From NCBI GenBank assembly GCA_964398945.1, contig CAYNOT010000001.1:248001-312000 (forward strand): a stretch of DNA of 64,000 bases, written 5' to 3'. Of this stretch, positions 43,602 through 53,056 are shown piece after piece. Positions within the stretch are counted from its first letter, which is position 1. Each line of letters opens with the position of its first letter. Both the position numbers and the translations under genes were made by a program. The stretch is from JBGTGG01 sp964398945 (GTDB taxonomy: Bacteria; Bacteroidota; Bacteroidia; Cytophagales; Cyclobacteriaceae). The notes under the pieces are model-generated. The model worked only from the letters and a program-made list of their open reading frames with translations. It was not told where the DNA came from and did no database searches.

Positions 43602-46217
43602 CTACTTGATCAATTCTTTTGCTTTGGAAATGACAGCATCCAATCCTTCCAGGTTTTTACCACCTGCTGTGGCAAAGAAAGGTTGCCCCCCTCCGCCTCC
43701 ATCGATTTCTTTGGCCAATACTTTTACCATCTCCCCCGCATGGTATTTTTTTGATTCCATCAACTTATCGCCAATCATCACCGCCACTTGTGGTTTCGAA
43801 TCAACATTGGCAGCAAGGATCAACAGTAAATCTGAAAACTGGTTTTTTAAATCGTAGGCAATCTTCTTTAATGAGTCTGCATTCGGAACGGTGATTTTTT
43901 CCAAAATCAAACTATATCCATTTGTAGTTTGTGCTTTCTTTGCCAATTCGTTTTTCATCACAACAGCCTGTTCCTGATAAAGGGATTCAACCAACTTTTC
44001 AAGGCTGTGTTTCCCTTCAAGCAAGCTGGAAGTACTCGCCAACAAATCTTTTGGGTACTTCAGTAAACTTCTTACTTCGTTTAACTGGTTCAATTCATTT
44101 CGGATATATGCTTCCGAGTTTTCTCCCGTTACTGCTTCAATCCTCCTGATACCAGCAGCTACCGAACTCTCGGAGGTGATTTTAAACAAACCAATAACAC
44201 CCGTATCCGGTACGTGCGTACCACCACACAACTCAACAGAATACGTTGGATCGAACGTAATGACACGCACAAAGTCGCCATACTTCTCACCGAAAAGCGC
44301 CATTGCGCCAAGCGATTTTGCCTGTTCGATCGGGACATTTCGCTTTTCATCCAGATGGATATTCCCACGCACCTTTTCATTCACCAGTGTTTCCACTTTT
44401 TGGATTTCTTCGTCTGTCATTGCAGCGAAATGTGAAAAATCAAAGCGAAGGATTTTATCATTCACCAATGAACCGCGTTGTTCAACATGTTTTCCCAACA
44501 CATCGCGCAAAGCAGCGTGCAGCAAATGCGTGGCACTGTGATTGCCCATGGTGAGCTTGCGTTTGTGCACGTTTACTTTTGCAATGAAGCTTGCTGATAA
44601 ATCTTTTGGCAGCCGGTCCGCAAAATGGACAATCAAATCGTTTTCTTTTTTCGTATCGATGATGGAAATTTTCTCATCACCGGACTGAATGTATCCCGTA
44701 TCCCCAACCTGTCCGCCACTCTCCGCATAGAATGGTGTTTTATCAAATACCAACTGGAACAATTCCTTGTTTTTTTGCTTGATGGTTCTGTGCTTGATGA
44801 TGCGAACAGAAGCTTCTAAATGATCGTAACCAATGAATTCACTTTGTGCCTCATCGCCCACTAAAATCCAGTCACCGGTTTCTTTAACGGCTGCTGCTTT
44901 TGATCTGGATTTTTGTTTTTCCATTTCGGTTTTAAAACCGGCTTCATCAACAGACAGCCCATTCTCACGGGCAATCAATGAAGTGAGATCAAGCGGGAAA
45001 CCAAAGGTATCGTACAATTCAAAGGCTACTTCACCCGGAATGGTTTTATTGCCAATCTCATTTGAGATCGCATCCAATCGTTTTAATCCTTTGTCAAGCG
45101 TGTGCAAAAAAGAAGACTCTTCTTCAAAAATTACTTTGCCCACATACTCTTGCTGTGCTTTCAATTCGGGGAATACATTTTCGAATTGTTTCACCAAGAC
45201 TTCCACCATCTTATATAAAAAAGGCTCCTTCAAATTCAAATAAGAGAAACCGTACCGAACTGCCCTTCTCAAAATCCTTCTGATCACATAACCTGCCCCG
45301 GTGTTGGAAGGAAGTTGTCCGTCAGCAATCGTAAACGCGACAGCCCGAACATGGTCTGCCATCACGCGCATCGCAATGTCCGTCTTTTCATCCACACCGT
45401 ATTTGGTGGATGATCCTTTCGCAACAAAATCAATCAACGGTGTAAAGACATCCGTATCATAATTCGATTTCTTTTTTTGGATCGCCATGCAAAGGCGTTC
45501 GAAACCCATACCAGTATCGACATGTTGTGCGGGAAGTTTCTCCAGGCTGCCATCCGCTTTGCGGTTAAACTCCATGAACACAAGGTTCCAGATTTCTATT
45601 ACTTGTGGGTGGTCGTTGTTCACCAACTCCCTTCCGGGGATTTTCTTTACCTCATCGTCATCACGCAAGTCGATATGGATTTCAGAGCACGGTCCGCACG
45701 GCCCGGTCTCGCCCATCTCCCAAAAATTATCTTTCTTCGATCCGTGGATGATGCGGTCCTCAGCAACAATGGCTTTCCATAGGTTTTTTGCTTCGTCATC
45801 CACCGCAAGGTTTTCATCTTGATCACCACCAAAAACGGAAACATATAAACGGTCTTTTGGCAACTTGTACTCTTCGGTCAATAATTCCCAGGCCCATTCA
45901 ATTGCTTCCTTTTTGAAGTAATCACCAAACGACCAATTGCCCAACATTTCAAACATCGTATGGTGATAGGTATCAATTCCAACTTCTTCCAGGTCATTGT
46001 GCTTTCCGCTCACCCGCAAACACTTTTGCGTATCGGCAATACGGTTGCTTTTTGGGACCGAATTGCCTAAAAAGTAATCTTTAAACTGTACCATCCCTGA
46101 ATTGGTAAACAGTAAGGTGGGATCGTTCTTCAGCACCAAAGGTGCGCTGGGAACAATTTGGTGCCTTTTTTTAGCGAAAAATTCAAGGAACTTACTTCTA
46201 ATTAAACTCGATTCCAT
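43602..46217 (-). CDS. alaS: Alanyl-tRNA synthetase
   Basis: Charges tRNA(Ala) and edits mischarged serine or glycine. The 871 residues show the class II catalytic core (SKFLEFFAKKRHQIVPSAPL, FTNSGMVQFKDYF, GDYFKKEAIEWAW), the editing-site zinc motifs NHSATHLLHAAL and ELCGGTHVPDTG, and the DHHA1-type C-terminal domain with GGGGGQPFFATAGG. Length is standard. It heads the alaS-gatB-TlpA operon with a promoter box at 46293. Confidence 0.98.
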   Translation of the reverse strand: MESSLIRSKFLEFFAKKRHQIVPSAPLVLKNDPTLLFTNSGMVQFKDYFLGNSVPKSNRIADTQKCLRVSGKHNDLEEVGIDTYHHTMFEMLGNWSFGDYFKKEAIEWAWELLTEEYKLPKDRLYVSVFGGDQDENLAVDDEAKNLWKAIVAEDRIIHGSKKDNFWEMGETGPCGPCSEIHIDLRDDDEVKKIPGRELVNNDHPQVIEIWNLVFMEFNRKADGSLEKLPAQHVDTGMGFERLCMAIQKKKSNYDTDVFTPLIDFVAKGSSTKYGVDEKTDIAMRVMADHVRAVAFTIADGQLPSNTGAGYVIRRILRRAVRYGFSYLNLKEPFLYKMVEVLVKQFENVFPELKAQQEYVGKVIFEEESSFLHTLDKGLKRLDAISNEIGNKTIPGEVAFELYDTFGFPLDLTSLIARENGLSVDEAGFKTEMEKQKSRSKAAAVKETGDWILVGDEAQSEFIGYDHLEASVRIIKHRTIKQKNKELFQLVFDKTPFYAESGGQVGDTGYIQSGDEKISIIDTKKENDLIVHFADRLPKDLSASFIAKVNVHKRKLTMGNHSATHLLHAALRDVLGKHVEQRGSLVNDKILRFDFSHFAAMTDEEIQKVETLVNEKVRGNIHLDEKRNVPIEQAKSLGAMALFGEKYGDFVRVITFDPTYSVELCGGTHVPDTGVIGLFKITSESSVAAGIRRIEAVTGENSEAYIRNELNQLNEVRSLLKYPKDLLASTSSLLEGKHSLEKLVESLYQEQAVVMKNELAKKAQTTNGYSLILEKITVPNADSLKKIAYDLKNQFSDLLLILAANVDSKPQVAVMIGDKLMESKKYHAGEMVKVLAKEIDGGGGGQPFFATAGGKNLEGLDAVISKAKELIK

Positions 46218-46292
46218 CCTCTCAAAATGCGTTTTTGTAGCTTGTTAGCTGTTTTTTACTATCTTAGCCACCGTTATTTCAATGGCAAGCCA

Positions 46293-46300
46293 CAAAAGTA
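46293..46300 (-). promoter_or_regulatory. Candidate -7 box for alaS operon
   Basis: On the minus strand TACTTTTG matches TAnnTTTG exactly, 76 bases before the alaS ATG. The -33 region is A-rich without a clear TTTG. Confidence 0.45.
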
Positions 46301-46330
46301 AGCGCTATCGACCATTTTTTAAGTGATTTA

Positions 46331-47299
46331 ATGGGCAAATTAAAATATTACTATAACCCTAAAACCTTTGAGTACGAACGTGTCGAACGTAATGTTTGGG
46401 ATGTCGTCTTCTATGCTTTTGGATTGTTAATGGTAAGCGCAGTCTTCTTTGCAGGAATATTCATTCTGGACAATCTTCTCTTTGAAACATCATACGAAGC
46501 GCAATTGCGCTTTGAAAATAAAGCGTTGAAAAAACATAAAACCTTATTGACAAACCAACTAACCTCCATAGAAGGTACGTTGGCTAATTTAAAGAAGGAA
46601 GACAAAAAGCTCTACGCCAAAATATTCAACGTCCAATCGGAAGAATCAACAACTAAACAGGCAAGCCTTTCCAACGCACTATCTTTCACAAACCTTTCAA
46701 CATTCCACAAGGGCATTGATAAAGTCCAATCAACTTCTTCCAAGCTCTATCAGCAGTCACAATTAACCAATCAAAAATACAATACCAATCCATTATCAAA
46801 CGATGAGGTGAAGGCATTGTCCACCATTCCTTCCCTTTCACCTGTCGATTTGATCTATACTTCGCACCTGGTTTCCGGCTTTGGGGAACGTATCAATCCT
46901 TTCCATAAAGGAAACTACCACCACCCGGGAATTGATTTTTCAATACCACGCGGATCGGCAATATATGCTACTGCTTCCGGGCACGTGACAACGGTAAAGA
47001 AAAGCGATTTACAAGCAGGCTATGGAAACTACATCGACATCGATCATGGAAATGGTTACGTGACCCGCTATGCTCATTTGGACAACCTGAGTGTAAAAGT
47101 CGGGCAAGCTGTGATGAGGGGGGAACAAATCGCCACCTCCGGGATGAGCGGTGGGTCCACCTCCCCGCACCTTCATTATGAAGTAATCCTTTTTAACGAA
47201 AATGTTGACCCTGTCAATTTTTTGATACAGGGGGTCACACCCGATCTGTATTCAACCTTGCTGGCCAAGGCAAAGCTTAAAAACCAATCGCTTGATTAG
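46331..47299 (+). CDS. M23 family metallopeptidase (first of a tandem pair)
   Basis: A 322-residue membrane-anchored peptidoglycan hydrolase. The cytosolic N-terminus KYYYNPKTFEYERV is the tail typical of Bacteroidota M23 proteins; a membrane helix spans 25-48 and a coiled coil 55-105. The LytM domain (175-300) has H198 and D202 in HHPGIDFS, H249 in YAHL and H280-L-H282. All zinc ligands are present, so it should be an active endopeptidase of peptide cross-links. Its TAG shares one base with the next gene's GTG. Confidence 0.9.
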   Translation: MGKLKYYYNPKTFEYERVERNVWDVVFYAFGLLMVSAVFFAGIFILDNLLFETSYEAQLRFENKALKKHKTLLTNQLTSIEGTLANLKKEDKKLYAKIFNVQSEESTTKQASLSNALSFTNLSTFHKGIDKVQSTSSKLYQQSQLTNQKYNTNPLSNDEVKALSTIPSLSPVDLIYTSHLVSGFGERINPFHKGNYHHPGIDFSIPRGSAIYATASGHVTTVKKSDLQAGYGNYIDIDHGNGYVTRYAHLDNLSVKVGQAVMRGEQIATSGMSGGSTSPHLHYEVILFNENVDPVNFLIQGVTPDLYSTLLAKAKLKNQSLD

Positions 47300-48264
47300 T
47301 GGCAAAAGTTAAGTACCGATATAATCCTGTAACCTGCCGCTACGAACCGTGGTATCCAAGCACAGGGTTGGTTTTTAGACGAACCATTATCTTTCTAAGC
47401 ATTTCTTTTTTCATTGCATCGATAGCTTACTCAGTATTAATGCAGAACGTGGGCTCTGTAGATGAACTGATACAGGAGAATAAAAACTATGCATTGCTGG
47501 AGGAATGGGAAATCCTGGAAAACAGGATTGACCAAATCCAATCGGAGTTATTGGAACTCATTGAGAAGGATGACAACAATTACCGGGTAATCCTTGATTC
47601 TGATCCGCTGGACAATACGGTGCGCGAAGCCGGTATTGGTGGTCGGGAGGTCCTTGTTTTACCGGAGGTAAAAAGCATTTCCATGCTAAGTAAAAACTAT
47701 CAGCGCATTGAAAAACTGAGCAAGCAACTCGATGTTGAGCTACAATCCTACCAGGAATTAGCTACCTTATTGGATAAGAAAATAAAGCGATGGGCGGCAC
47801 GTCCTGCTATCCAGCCCATTGATAACCGGCAATTGGACAGGCTGCACCTTCGCTTTGGCATGCGTTCCCATCCTTCTTTGGATATAGACCGCCAGCACAA
47901 AGGACTTGATTTTTCAGCGCCCATCGGAACACCCGTTTATGCAACTGGTGATGGAAAGGTTGAAGTTGCCCATTTTTCATCATCGTATGGCAATGTTATT
48001 TACTTAAATCATGGATATGGGTATCAAACCCGGTATGCCCATTTATCTAAGTTCAATATCAAACCGGGGGATCGTGTGAAGCGTGGCCAGGTTATCGGCT
48101 ATGTAGGAAACACCGGTATTTCTGTAGGGCCACACCTGCATTACGAGGTTTTGTTCCAAAACGGAAACCTCAATCCAATAAACTTCTTTCAACGCGATCT
48201 GAGCAATGAAGAATATGAAAGGCTGATCGAGCAGAGCGCTAAAAACACACAAATCCTCGACTAA
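47299..48264 (+). CDS. M23 family metallopeptidase (second of the pair)
   Basis: A 321-residue paralogue of the preceding gene: the same KYRYNPVTCRYEPWYP start, membrane helix (28-48), coiled coil (52-90, 130-160) and C-terminal LytM domain with HKGLDFSAPIG, YAHLSKF and HLHYEV. The start is a GTG overlapping the previous stop by one base, so the two are translationally coupled. The halves have diverged outside the LytM core. They may form a heteromeric or sequential wall-remodelling pair; that is inference. Confidence 0.9.
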   Translation: MAKVKYRYNPVTCRYEPWYPSTGLVFRRTIIFLSISFFIASIAYSVLMQNVGSVDELIQENKNYALLEEWEILENRIDQIQSELLELIEKDDNNYRVILDSDPLDNTVREAGIGGREVLVLPEVKSISMLSKNYQRIEKLSKQLDVELQSYQELATLLDKKIKRWAARPAIQPIDNRQLDRLHLRFGMRSHPSLDIDRQHKGLDFSAPIGTPVYATGDGKVEVAHFSSSYGNVIYLNHGYGYQTRYAHLSKFNIKPGDRVKRGQVIGYVGNTGISVGPHLHYEVLFQNGNLNPINFFQRDLSNEEYERLIEQSAKNTQILD

Positions 48265-48290
48265 CTCACTCAATGAGTTTTAAACGATGG

Positions 48291-48310
48291 CGATGAATGT
48301 CAATTCATCG
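48291..48310. repeat. Inverted repeat CGATGAAT/ATTCATCG
   Basis: A perfect 8-bp stem with a 4-base loop 27 bases after the second M23 gene; a smaller hairpin AACTCA/TGAGTT followed by TTT lies at its left (48262-48279). One of the two probably ends the M23 transcript. Confidence 0.5.
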
Positions 48311-48398
48311 GTTGAAGCAAACAAATCCTACTATTTCATTACCAGCTGTTTGTCGCTAAGCTAAAACTGTTTTTCTTTGCAAGACTGGTTTTAATCTG

Positions 48399-49547
48399 AT
48401 GGTCTTGATTCGCGGTTTTTTCTGTCTTTTACTCTTTTCTTTTTCAGCTTCTTTAGCGCAGGATTTCCCATTAGACTCTATTAAAATAGAATACGATACC
48501 ATCCCGGCCATTACGCCTATCGTTCCAAGCAATTACCCGAAAACCGACACCTTGCTGGTGGTAAGGAAAGACACGCTCACCATTATTGGCGTTGGGGATA
48601 TTATGATGGGCACCAACTATCCTGAAGATCGGCTTCCGATAAGCAACGGTTCATTGTTAATGAAAGACGTGGAGGAAGTACTCCAATCGGCTGATATCAC
48701 CTTTGGCAATTTGGAAGGTGTGTTGTTGGATTCAGGAGGAACCCCAAAAAGCTGTCGGGATCCTAAAGTTTGCTATGTTTTTCGCTCCCCATCACGCTAT
48801 GTGGAAAATTTGACCACTGCGGGATTTGATTTAATCAGCATAGCGAACAACCATGCCGGGGATTTTGGGGATGCAGGGCGTGAAAATACCATGAAAGTAC
48901 TCGGTGAGCATGGCCTCGCCTATGCGGGACAACTCCAGCAAGAATTTACCATCCTTACAAAAGATAGCATTACCTATGGGCTGGCCGCTTTTTCACCCAA
49001 CAGCAATTGTGTAAGCATTAACGACTATAACCGCGCGAAAGCAATTGTCCAGCACCTTGATTCAATTGTTGACATTGTGATTGTCTCCTTCCACGGTGGC
49101 GCAGAAGGAAAGGATTATCAAAACGTACCCCGAAAGCACGAAATTTTCCATGGTGAAGACCGCGGGGATGTTTACAAATTCTCACACATGATGGTGGATG
49201 CGGGTGCCGATATTATTTTCGGGCACGGGCCACACGTTACACGCGGCATAGAGGTTTATAAAGATCGGTTTATCGCGTATAGCCTGGGGAATTTTTGCAC
49301 CTATAAAGGCATCAACATCGCAGGCATCAATGGATGGGCTCCCATTATCAAAGTCTTTACCAATCCTTCAGGTGCTTTTCTGAAAGGCGAAATCACCGCA
49401 ACCTATCAGGTGTACGGGGTAGGTGTGAAAATTGATCCGAATAAACAGGTGATCAAAAAAATCAAAGAATTATCGAAAAAAGATTTTCCTGAATCGCCTA
49501 TTGGCATTGACGATAATGGTATTATTACTTATCTTGACCGACTATAA
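48399..49547 (+). CDS. CapA-family (poly-gamma-glutamate synthesis type) metallophosphatase-fold protein
   Basis: A 382-residue secreted protein; signal ends SLAQ. The PGA_cap domain shows GVGDIMMGTNY, TFGNLEGVLLD, SIANNHAGDFG, IVSFHGGAEGKDY and FGHGPHVTRG, a full set of metallophosphatase ligands. Bacillus CapA helps anchor or export poly-gamma-glutamate, but no capB/capC genes are near, so only the fold can be stated. The stop is 2 bases before the MerR gene. Confidence 0.85.
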   Translation: MVLIRGFFCLLLFSFSASLAQDFPLDSIKIEYDTIPAITPIVPSNYPKTDTLLVVRKDTLTIIGVGDIMMGTNYPEDRLPISNGSLLMKDVEEVLQSADITFGNLEGVLLDSGGTPKSCRDPKVCYVFRSPSRYVENLTTAGFDLISIANNHAGDFGDAGRENTMKVLGEHGLAYAGQLQQEFTILTKDSITYGLAAFSPNSNCVSINDYNRAKAIVQHLDSIVDIVIVSFHGGAEGKDYQNVPRKHEIFHGEDRGDVYKFSHMMVDAGADIIFGHGPHVTRGIEVYKDRFIAYSLGNFCTYKGINIAGINGWAPIIKVFTNPSGAFLKGEITATYQVYGVGVKIDPNKQVIKKIKELSKKDFPESPIGIDDNGIITYLDRL

Positions 49548-49549
49548 GC

Positions 49550-49885
49550 ATGGCATACAAAGAAAAGGAAATTGAAAAATTATACTACTCCATTGGAGAA
49601 GTAGCCGAGTTGTTCAACGTTGCACCATCGCTCATTCGTTTTTGGGAGTCAGAATTTGACATCATCAAACCCAAGAAAAACCGGAAAGGAAATCGTCAGT
49701 TTACGAAAGAAGACATTGATAATGTCCGTACCATTTACCATTTGGTAAAAGAAAAAGGGTTTACGCTAAACGGTGCGAAAGATATGCTTAAAAACGATGT
49801 ACAGGGTGTGAAAGACAAAATGGAAATGATTGAGTCCCTGAAAAAGGTCCGCAAGTTCCTAACCGATTTGAGCAAAGAATTGTAA
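49550..49885 (+). CDS. MerR-family transcriptional regulator
   Basis: A 111-residue protein with a MerR-type winged helix: LYYSIGEVAELFNVAPSLIRFWESEFDII then GNRQFTKEDIDNVRTIYHLVKEKGFTLNGAKDML. The C-terminus is a dimer helix without effector cysteines. This form is common and conserved in Bacteroidota; its targets are unknown. Between capA and dprA. Confidence 0.92.
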   Translation: MAYKEKEIEKLYYSIGEVAELFNVAPSLIRFWESEFDIIKPKKNRKGNRQFTKEDIDNVRTIYHLVKEKGFTLNGAKDMLKNDVQGVKDKMEMIESLKKVRKFLTDLSKEL

Positions 49886-49962
49886 AAACTGTAAGGTCGT
49901 TCAAAAAAAATCCAAACCCTTTCCAATTTCCCGCACCCCGTTGGCCATATACCTGATTTTAC

Positions 49963-51069
49963 ATGGATCAAAACAGACTCTCCTTATTAGCATTGCATTT
50001 TGTACCGGGCATTGGTGACTACCTCATCCGGCAACTTGTGAGTTATTGCGGTTCTGCTGAAAAAATATTTTCAACCCCCAAAGGAAAATTACTAAAGATA
50101 CCCGGTGTAGGTGAAGCCACCACCAAATCCCTTGTATCGGGAAAAGCATTTGAATTGGCCGAGAGGGAAATTGAAAAAGCCACGCGAGCAGCAGTTGATC
50201 TGGTTTTCTATACCGACAAAACATATCCATCACGCCTTCGCGAAATCAATGATGCCCCCACCCTTTTGTATTGCAAAGGAAATATCAACCTCGAACAACA
50301 AAAAACAGTTGCGTTAATAGGAACGCGGAACGCAACAGAGTACGGCAAGGAACAGGTGGAAAAACTCGTTAAGGATTTAGTCCCGCATCAACCCTTGATT
50401 ATTAGTGGGCTTGCGTACGGAATTGACATCCATGCGCACAAAGCAGCATTAAAAAACGATCTTCCCACTGTGGGGATTATGGGAAGCGGCATCGATGTGA
50501 TTTATCCGGCAGTGCATCGTGAAACTGCCACGAAGATGTTGGAAACCGGTGGGCTCATTACGGAGAACCCATTCGGCACCAAACCCGATGCGCATAATTT
50601 CCCGGCAAGGAACCGCATCATAGCTGGGTTGGCTGATGCATTGATTGTTGTGGAGGCAGCACAAAAAGGAGGCGCATTGATCACCGCTCAAATAGCGAAT
50701 AGCTACAACAAAGATATTTTTGCTGTCCCCGGGAACAATGGAAGTTCTTTTTCGGAAGGCTGCAATAATTTGATCAAAAGCAATCGTGCACATTTACTCA
50801 CTTCTATAAAGGATGTTGAATACATTATGAATTGGGAGGCAGGAACAGAAGTAAAGAAAAAAGTATCCGTTAGCCTGGATCAATTTGATCCTGAAGAACA
50901 ACCTGTGATTGAATTAATGCTTGATAAGCCGGAAGGTGTAAAAATTGATGAGTTGAGTTGGCGCTCCAACATTGCAGTAGGCCAACTGGCTTCTATCCTA
51001 CTGAACCTTGAGTTTAAAGGAGCAGTTAAATCTTTTCCCGGAAAAGTCTATAAATTGAACGTGAACTAG
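49963..51069 (+). CDS. dprA: DNA-processing protein DprA
   Basis: Loads RecA on incoming single-stranded DNA during transformation. The 368 residues have an N-terminal helix-hairpin-helix (KLLKIPGVGEATTKSLVSG), the Rossmann DprA core with ALIGTRNATEYG, ISGLAYGIDIHAHKAAL and GSGIDVIYPAVH, and a C-terminal DML1 winged helix (PEGVKIDELSW). Its presence hints at natural competence but other com genes are not in the window. The 280 bases after it hold only the palindrome element. Confidence 0.95.
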   Translation: MDQNRLSLLALHFVPGIGDYLIRQLVSYCGSAEKIFSTPKGKLLKIPGVGEATTKSLVSGKAFELAEREIEKATRAAVDLVFYTDKTYPSRLREINDAPTLLYCKGNINLEQQKTVALIGTRNATEYGKEQVEKLVKDLVPHQPLIISGLAYGIDIHAHKAALKNDLPTVGIMGSGIDVIYPAVHRETATKMLETGGLITENPFGTKPDAHNFPARNRIIAGLADALIVVEAAQKGGALITAQIANSYNKDIFAVPGNNGSSFSEGCNNLIKSNRAHLLTSIKDVEYIMNWEAGTEVKKKVSVSLDQFDPEEQPVIELMLDKPEGVKIDELSWRSNIAVGQLASILLNLEFKGAVKSFPGKVYKLNVN

Positions 51070-51155
51070 AACGGGTCCTTCAAAATCAAGAATAAACTGA
51101 CCATCATTTTTTGAAATGCATGTCTTTGCGAAAAGGGCGAAATGCTGATACGTCA

Positions 51156-51324
51156 TTCGTGCCATCGTGTCGGATGATATAGAATCATTTCATCGAACGG
51201 AGGCAGGCGACACGTACAAACTCCTACATTAAATCCGCGGGTTGAAACCCGCGGCTAAAAATAGATTTTAACCGTGTCGCCTGCCAACGTTACAATGCAC
51301 GTTCATTCGACACGATGGCACGAA
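51156..51324. repeat. Three-tier nested palindrome (REP/MITE-like element)
   Basis: 169 bp with three nested inverted repeats. Outer arms: 17 bp, perfect, TTCGTGCCATCGTGTCG at 51156-51172 and its complement at 51308-51324. Middle arms: 13 bp, perfect, GGCAGGCGACACG at 51202-51214 and 51273-51285. Core: an 8-bp stem with a tetraloop at 51235-51254 (CCGCGGGT-TGAA-ACCCGCGG). No gene is inside. It could be a REP-type element mobilised by a Y1 transposase or a miniature transposon; the core hairpin type is often seen repeated in Bacteroidota. Confidence 0.85.
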
Positions 51325-51349
51325 GGTGTAAAGAATTTTTAAACCAGCA

Positions 51350-51988
51350 TTAAAACTGGTCTTCGTTATTGTCAGAAGTCTTCTGGTTACAACGTTCTTT
51401 GATTACCTCATAAGCTTTCAGGTCGCCTAACTCACCAGCTTTGCTCAAATCCAGGCAACCACTTTTCACATCACCATAGTTGATGCGGAGGATCCCTCGC
51501 ATATAATAGGCATCCATATTTTTCGGGTTGATTTGAATGATTTTTGAACAATCATTGATGGCATCTTCATACGCCTGCAAAAATTGTTTCGCCTTGCCCC
51601 TGTTGAAATAAGCTTCAATATAATTTTCATTTAGCCCGACTGCATGTGTATAGTCTGCAATGGCACCATAATAATCCTGCAGTTTCATTTTTACATTTCC
51701 GCGCACAAAGAAAACATCAGCTGACTTTGGGTTTTTCTCAATTGCCACATTGTAATCTTTCATCGCACCATGATGGTCCTCAAAAACTTCTTTGATATTG
51801 CCCCGAACGTAATAGGCCGTAGCATAATTTGGATCAATCTCGATTGCTTTGTTCAGGTTTAAAAGCGCTTCCATGTATTCGCGCTTTTCATAAAAATCCA
51901 TACCTTTTTGAGTATACTCACGTGCATTCTGAGCCGAGGCAAGAAGTGCGGGCAAACTTAAAACCAATACAACCAATATCTTTTTCAT
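51350..51988 (-). CDS. Secreted TPR-repeat protein
   Basis: A 212-residue protein with a signal (1-19, ends ASAQ) and at least five TPR units of 34 residues from residue 22 on, for example GMDFYEKREYMEALLNLNKA and AYYVRGNIKEVFEDHHGAMK. The final helix SGCLDLSKAGELGDLKAYEVI is typical of this Bacteroidota group. Probably a periplasmic protein-binding scaffold. The start at 51988 fits the signal; an upstream in-frame ATG at 52057 lies inside the HMG-CoA lyase end. Confidence 0.85.
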   Translation of the reverse strand: MKKILVVLVLSLPALLASAQNAREYTQKGMDFYEKREYMEALLNLNKAIEIDPNYATAYYVRGNIKEVFEDHHGAMKDYNVAIEKNPKSADVFFVRGNVKMKLQDYYGAIADYTHAVGLNENYIEAYFNRGKAKQFLQAYEDAINDCSKIIQINPKNMDAYYMRGILRINYGDVKSGCLDLSKAGELGDLKAYEVIKERCNQKTSDNNEDQF

Positions 51989-52053
51989 GGGAGCCTGTTT
52001 TTTTACCCAAAAGTAGAATTTACATTCTGGATAAGCAGGCAAACGTAATATTT

Positions 52054-52908
52054 TCAATGCTTTCCGAGGATTTTATTGGCCAAAATCATGGCTTTCTCAA
52101 ATTCGTCCTGATTAATATCCAAATCCTCACCTTTATCCTGTAAAAAAGCCACAATCTTTTCTGTGGCCATATTGCCAACCAGCTTATCCTCAGCCATCGG
52201 GCAACCGCCAAATCCATAGATCGCCCCATCAAAACGCTTGCAGCCGGCTTCATACGCTGCTTTGATTTTTTCTACAGAAGTAGCAGGATTTGAATGCAAG
52301 TGCACACCAATCTCCTGTTGGGGGTAAGTTGTTGAAAGCGTCTTAAACAATGCACTGATTTGTTCTTTTTTAGCAACACCAATTGTATCCGCCAACGAAA
52401 CAACATCCGAGCCCAGCGTAATCAAAATGTCTACAAATTGTGAAACCAGATCAGCACCGTACGGATCCCCGTAAGGATTGCCAAAACCCATGCTGATGTA
52501 AGTGACCAATTTTTTATTGGACTTTAAGCATACCTCCTTGATTTCAGTGAGCGCATTGAGCGCTTCGGGAATGGACTTGTTTGTGTTCCGTTGTTGAAAG
52601 GTTTCGGAAATAGAAAGGGGGAACCCCAAATAGGAGATTGAACTGTACGCTGCTGCCTGTTCGGCACCCCGGGTGTTTGCAATAATGGCGAGCAACTTCG
52701 ACTTCGATTTCCGCACATCCAATTTGGCCAGCACTTCATCCGTATCCCGCAGTTGGGGGATTGCTTTGGGCGAAACAAAACTCCCGAAATCGATTGTATC
52801 GAAACCAACCTTGAGCAATTGCCGGATGTATTGGATTTTGTTTTCGGTTGGGATAAAATCAACCATTCCCTGCATTGCATCCCGCGGACATTCAATTAGT
52901 TTGATCAT
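52054..52908 (-). CDS. Hydroxymethylglutaryl-CoA lyase
   Basis: Splits HMG-CoA to acetyl-CoA and acetoacetate in leucine breakdown. The 284-residue TIM barrel starts LIECPRDAMQGM, has the metal-binding VHLHSNPATS segment near 199, and the signature IYGFGGCPMAEDKLVGNMATE with the catalytic cysteine and active-site glycine loop. The signature separates it from isopropylmalate synthases. The divergent DUF1800 gene starts 148 bases away. Confidence 0.9.
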   Translation of the reverse strand: MIKLIECPRDAMQGMVDFIPTENKIQYIRQLLKVGFDTIDFGSFVSPKAIPQLRDTDEVLAKLDVRKSKSKLLAIIANTRGAEQAAAYSSISYLGFPLSISETFQQRNTNKSIPEALNALTEIKEVCLKSNKKLVTYISMGFGNPYGDPYGADLVSQFVDILITLGSDVVSLADTIGVAKKEQISALFKTLSTTYPQQEIGVHLHSNPATSVEKIKAAYEAGCKRFDGAIYGFGGCPMAEDKLVGNMATEKIVAFLQDKGEDLDINQDEFEKAMILANKILGKH

Positions 52909-53056
52909 ATTCTGTTAATATTTATCCAGTAACTATATTATTAAAGGGAAATACAATCAATAATCGGAATTTTCGACAGTTTAACCTCACTTTCATATTT
53001 TTTTACAAAATTGAAGGATTAATTCGCGATTGAAACCACTTTACTAATAAACGTTT

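Noticed and set aside
44176..45822. Long plus-strand frames opposite alaS
   Set aside because: They mirror the codon structure of alaS, which has full catalytic and editing motifs; none has its own family match.
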